Assembly: GCA_020348385.1 (NCBI GenBank)
Contig: CP070750.1
Location: 577,143-612,745 of the forward strand
Source: Candidatus Aminicenantota bacterium
GTDB taxonomy: Bacteria > Acidobacteriota > Aminicenantia > Aminicenantales > Aminicenantaceae
Length of the DNA: 35,603 bases
Reading direction: 5' to 3'
A program made the translations under genes and the position numbers. Each line of letters begins with the position of its first letter. Within the stretch, counting starts at the first letter, position 1. This document shows, piece by piece, positions 35,201 to 35,603 of this stretch. The notes beneath the pieces were generated by a model. The model ran no database searches, was not told the DNA's origin, and saw only the letters and a program-made list of their open reading frames with translations.

Positions 35201-35403
35201 TCGATTATCAACGGGAACAGTTCATAATCCAGAGTCCCGATGGTGACGTGGATCCCGGTCCTCTTTTCGATTTGTTTCTCGATGATTCCTTTGACTAGCG
35301 GTTTCCGGTAAAAAAACATCAGTAAAGCGATGACGACAAGCAGCAGAAAAAAGAGCACGATGCTACCGAGGATGATAAGAATTTTTTTTAACTTCTTCTT
35401 CAT
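32269..35403 (-). CDS. ydbH: YdbH/AsmA/TamB-like envelope-spanning protein
   Basis: The 1044-residue product has one N-terminal membrane helix (about 8-30) and then a long region of alternating beta-strands, as in AsmA-like bridge proteins ('GTLDYELFPLIIEAGEIEFATLMDE', 'KISLNNSSIEFNFP'). The C-terminus ('YKKIGIACSLKNDIFSLRGTIHRKGIEYLVKGSGLFAINVVN') resembles the last part of YdbH-type proteins. Likely anchored in the inner membrane and extending through the periplasm to carry lipids outward. The DUF1318 neighbour makes YdbH the better fit than TamB or AsmA. No TamB beta-barrel partner (TamA) is present. The ATG at 35403 lacks a strong ribosome site. Confidence 0.75.
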   Translation of the reverse strand: MKKKLKKILIILGSIVLFFLLLVVIALLMFFYRKPLVKGIIEKQIEKRTGIHVTIGTLDYELFPLIIEAGEIEFATLMDETEVDVFVEKLVLKGDIHRIRKKVRPYFDTIEGEGVRIISNVKEARKKIMIEDILRSLSSGMSFVRKISLNNSSIEFNFPSQKLFLQGFDFALSPSGVRDSFAYTLHCRNAEGIGQPQSNRFQNTIQGSGTLSLMEKPEIEGRFILTSNRFAYSGKEQFFEEINLNFNGKFNADKNEYIFPSFEIEIPSYASLTGPLEIIAQDELTLHFRPLIRIDDLGRVFSMTRDQLPQQLKRLELGGSAFFEGEARITPTHPEQKASITGLVVLNPSHIKYRSMTYQFDSQISGSLKIDRFPDNQNISGRLKIAKSAFAGKALEASGIKMEIPFVYDQKRFTIDIKSLKAAAATLSIDIPNRKLKTDAPSLSGQGFIDLKNRNIQISQAKIVLHPFPPFEVEAQAGLGPQDSNALSVSVQSSRIDFQSLMDFFSFTIPQKVIDWEPDGWLKFKVKAHNSFREKQKVWEMSARLEADDVNFHDPSFTVAGESLHPNLSLEGTFYQSLNDIVFKGRVELTQGESLWKDFYINWSKMPILGTFSGRFNASQGKLTDLSVGATIPEFGRIAAEGRLDLQEPRSSDLKIMASTFQLAPLYTFITQKGAVSQTQVKLKGEAECQIDAKIDENAFSIFGYLKIKDASWIEEEKNLVVQGIEATIPLHYEQNALRTKDESAPPERGHLSFESFRSSYLDLSPIKLDISSKKNGYFIQPFKLEIFGSEAEVGETSIMYGFNPSHFKALTSFSWKVEDLSQLPLTSQDFQLEGTLSVDLPLVEVSPEHLSTEGQGEAGVFGGNIALENIQVHQPFSKNRTVSCDVRLTGLDLEKITDSIPFGRVTGILNGEIQDLALSYGQPESFSISIESERRKGVPQRFSLKATNDLAILGTGEKTPFSPQSGWTRIVKEFRYKKIGIACSLKNDIFSLRGTIHRKGIEYLVKGSGLFAINVVNKQVRNQIQFKDMLNRLKRIGESKQAP

Positions 35404-35486
35404 GTCATAGGATTCAAAGTCGATCTTGCATGTGTGATTGTCTAAATTGCTTATACCAAAACAAAAACAATCCGGTCAAATACATG

Positions 35487-35510
35487 AATAGGGGACTTTT
35501 GTCTATTTCC
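35487..35510. repeat. Half copy of the GGGGAC repeat
   Basis: AATAGGGGAC at 35487-35496 matches the left end of the palindrome at 26051 (AATAGGGGAC there as well). It is followed by TTTTGTCTATT, giving a short imperfect hairpin. No full second arm is visible. Confidence 0.4.
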
Positions 35511-35540
35511 GTAAGCAACATTTCTCTTTATAATGAATGA

Positions 35541-35603
35541 GGCCAACCCACCCCACCCTGGCCAACCCACCCCACCCTGGCCAACCCACCCCACCCTGGC
35601 CAA
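35541..35603. repeat. 19-bp tandem repeat, G-rich on the minus strand, running off the window
   Basis: The unit GGCCAACCCACCCCACCCT occurs three times without change (35541-35559, 35560-35578, 35579-35597) and starts a fourth copy at 35598. The minus strand reads AGGGTGGGGTGGGTTGGCC per unit, with four G-runs, which could fold into a G-quadruplex. The array continues beyond the window, so its length is unknown. Confidence 0.85.

Noticed and set aside
1..35603. tRNA, rRNA or transposase genes
   Set aside because: Intergenic stretches are all under 260 bp and show no cloverleaf or conserved rRNA segments; no frame resembles a transposase.

Overview
This looks like the chromosome of an uncultured Gram-negative bacterium. 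The mix suggests Candidatus Aminicenantes (OP8) or a relative near the Acidobacteriota: zinc-ribbon Ser/Thr kinases with TPR tails, a TonB-receptor tail of the Acidobacteria type, ECF sigma/anti-sigma pairs, many secreted lineage-specific proteins and moderate GC. That placement is inference. An outer membrane is supported directly by lipoprotein signals, a TonB-dependent receptor end, TonB C-terminal domains and a YdbH/AsmA-like protein with a DUF1318 (YdbL) lipoprotein. I see no rRNA, tRNA, CRISPR array or transposase gene.

Layout. 1-204: end of a TonB-dependent receptor and its terminator. 379-6211: two tandem paralogous membrane Ser/Thr kinases with TPR sensor regions. 6227-6320: a palindromic REP/MITE-like element, followed by a receiver-like/DUF3052 protein (6327-7112). 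7120-10930: an esterase lipoprotein, a small membrane protein, a secreted formamidase-family protein and a FabH-like ketosynthase. 11177-17710: a compact operon with a perfect sigma70-type promoter, coding for an ECF sigma factor, a zinc-finger membrane anti-sigma factor (4-bp overlap) and a 1728-residue exported TPR-CHAT protein with an intact His/Cys dyad. 17781-19906: two paralogous secreted proteins of unknown function with a duplicated leader. 20140-21730: an HGSNAT/DUF5009-like acyltransferase and a membrane protein. 21857-25982: an overlapping operon of divergent GcvPA and GcvPB and an ATP-NAD-kinase/AcoX-like protein. 26153-28670: a BlaI/M56 (BlaR-like) pair whose membrane peptidase carries three TonB C-terminal domains, with two operator dyads in and beside the promoter. 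28790-31623: aldo/keto reductase, Na/Pi cotransporter and PhoU-like protein. 31629-35403: YdbL (DUF1318) and YdbH/AsmA-like envelope proteins. The right edge holds a G-rich 19-bp tandem repeat.

How the parts may work together. Much of the window is signal sensing at the envelope: two kinases with extracytoplasmic TPR/TolB-like parts, a membrane protease/repressor pair and a sigma/anti-sigma/CHAT locus. The most interesting candidate is the sigma-anti-sigma-(TPR)24-CHAT operon. Its gene content recalls the logic of type III-E Craspase, where a TPR-CHAT peptidase acts on a protein that restrains a sigma factor. Here the peptidase is exported and sits beside the anti-sigma gene, so it could cleave the periplasmic part of the anti-sigma factor. 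The genes are visible in the sequence; the mechanism is a hypothesis.
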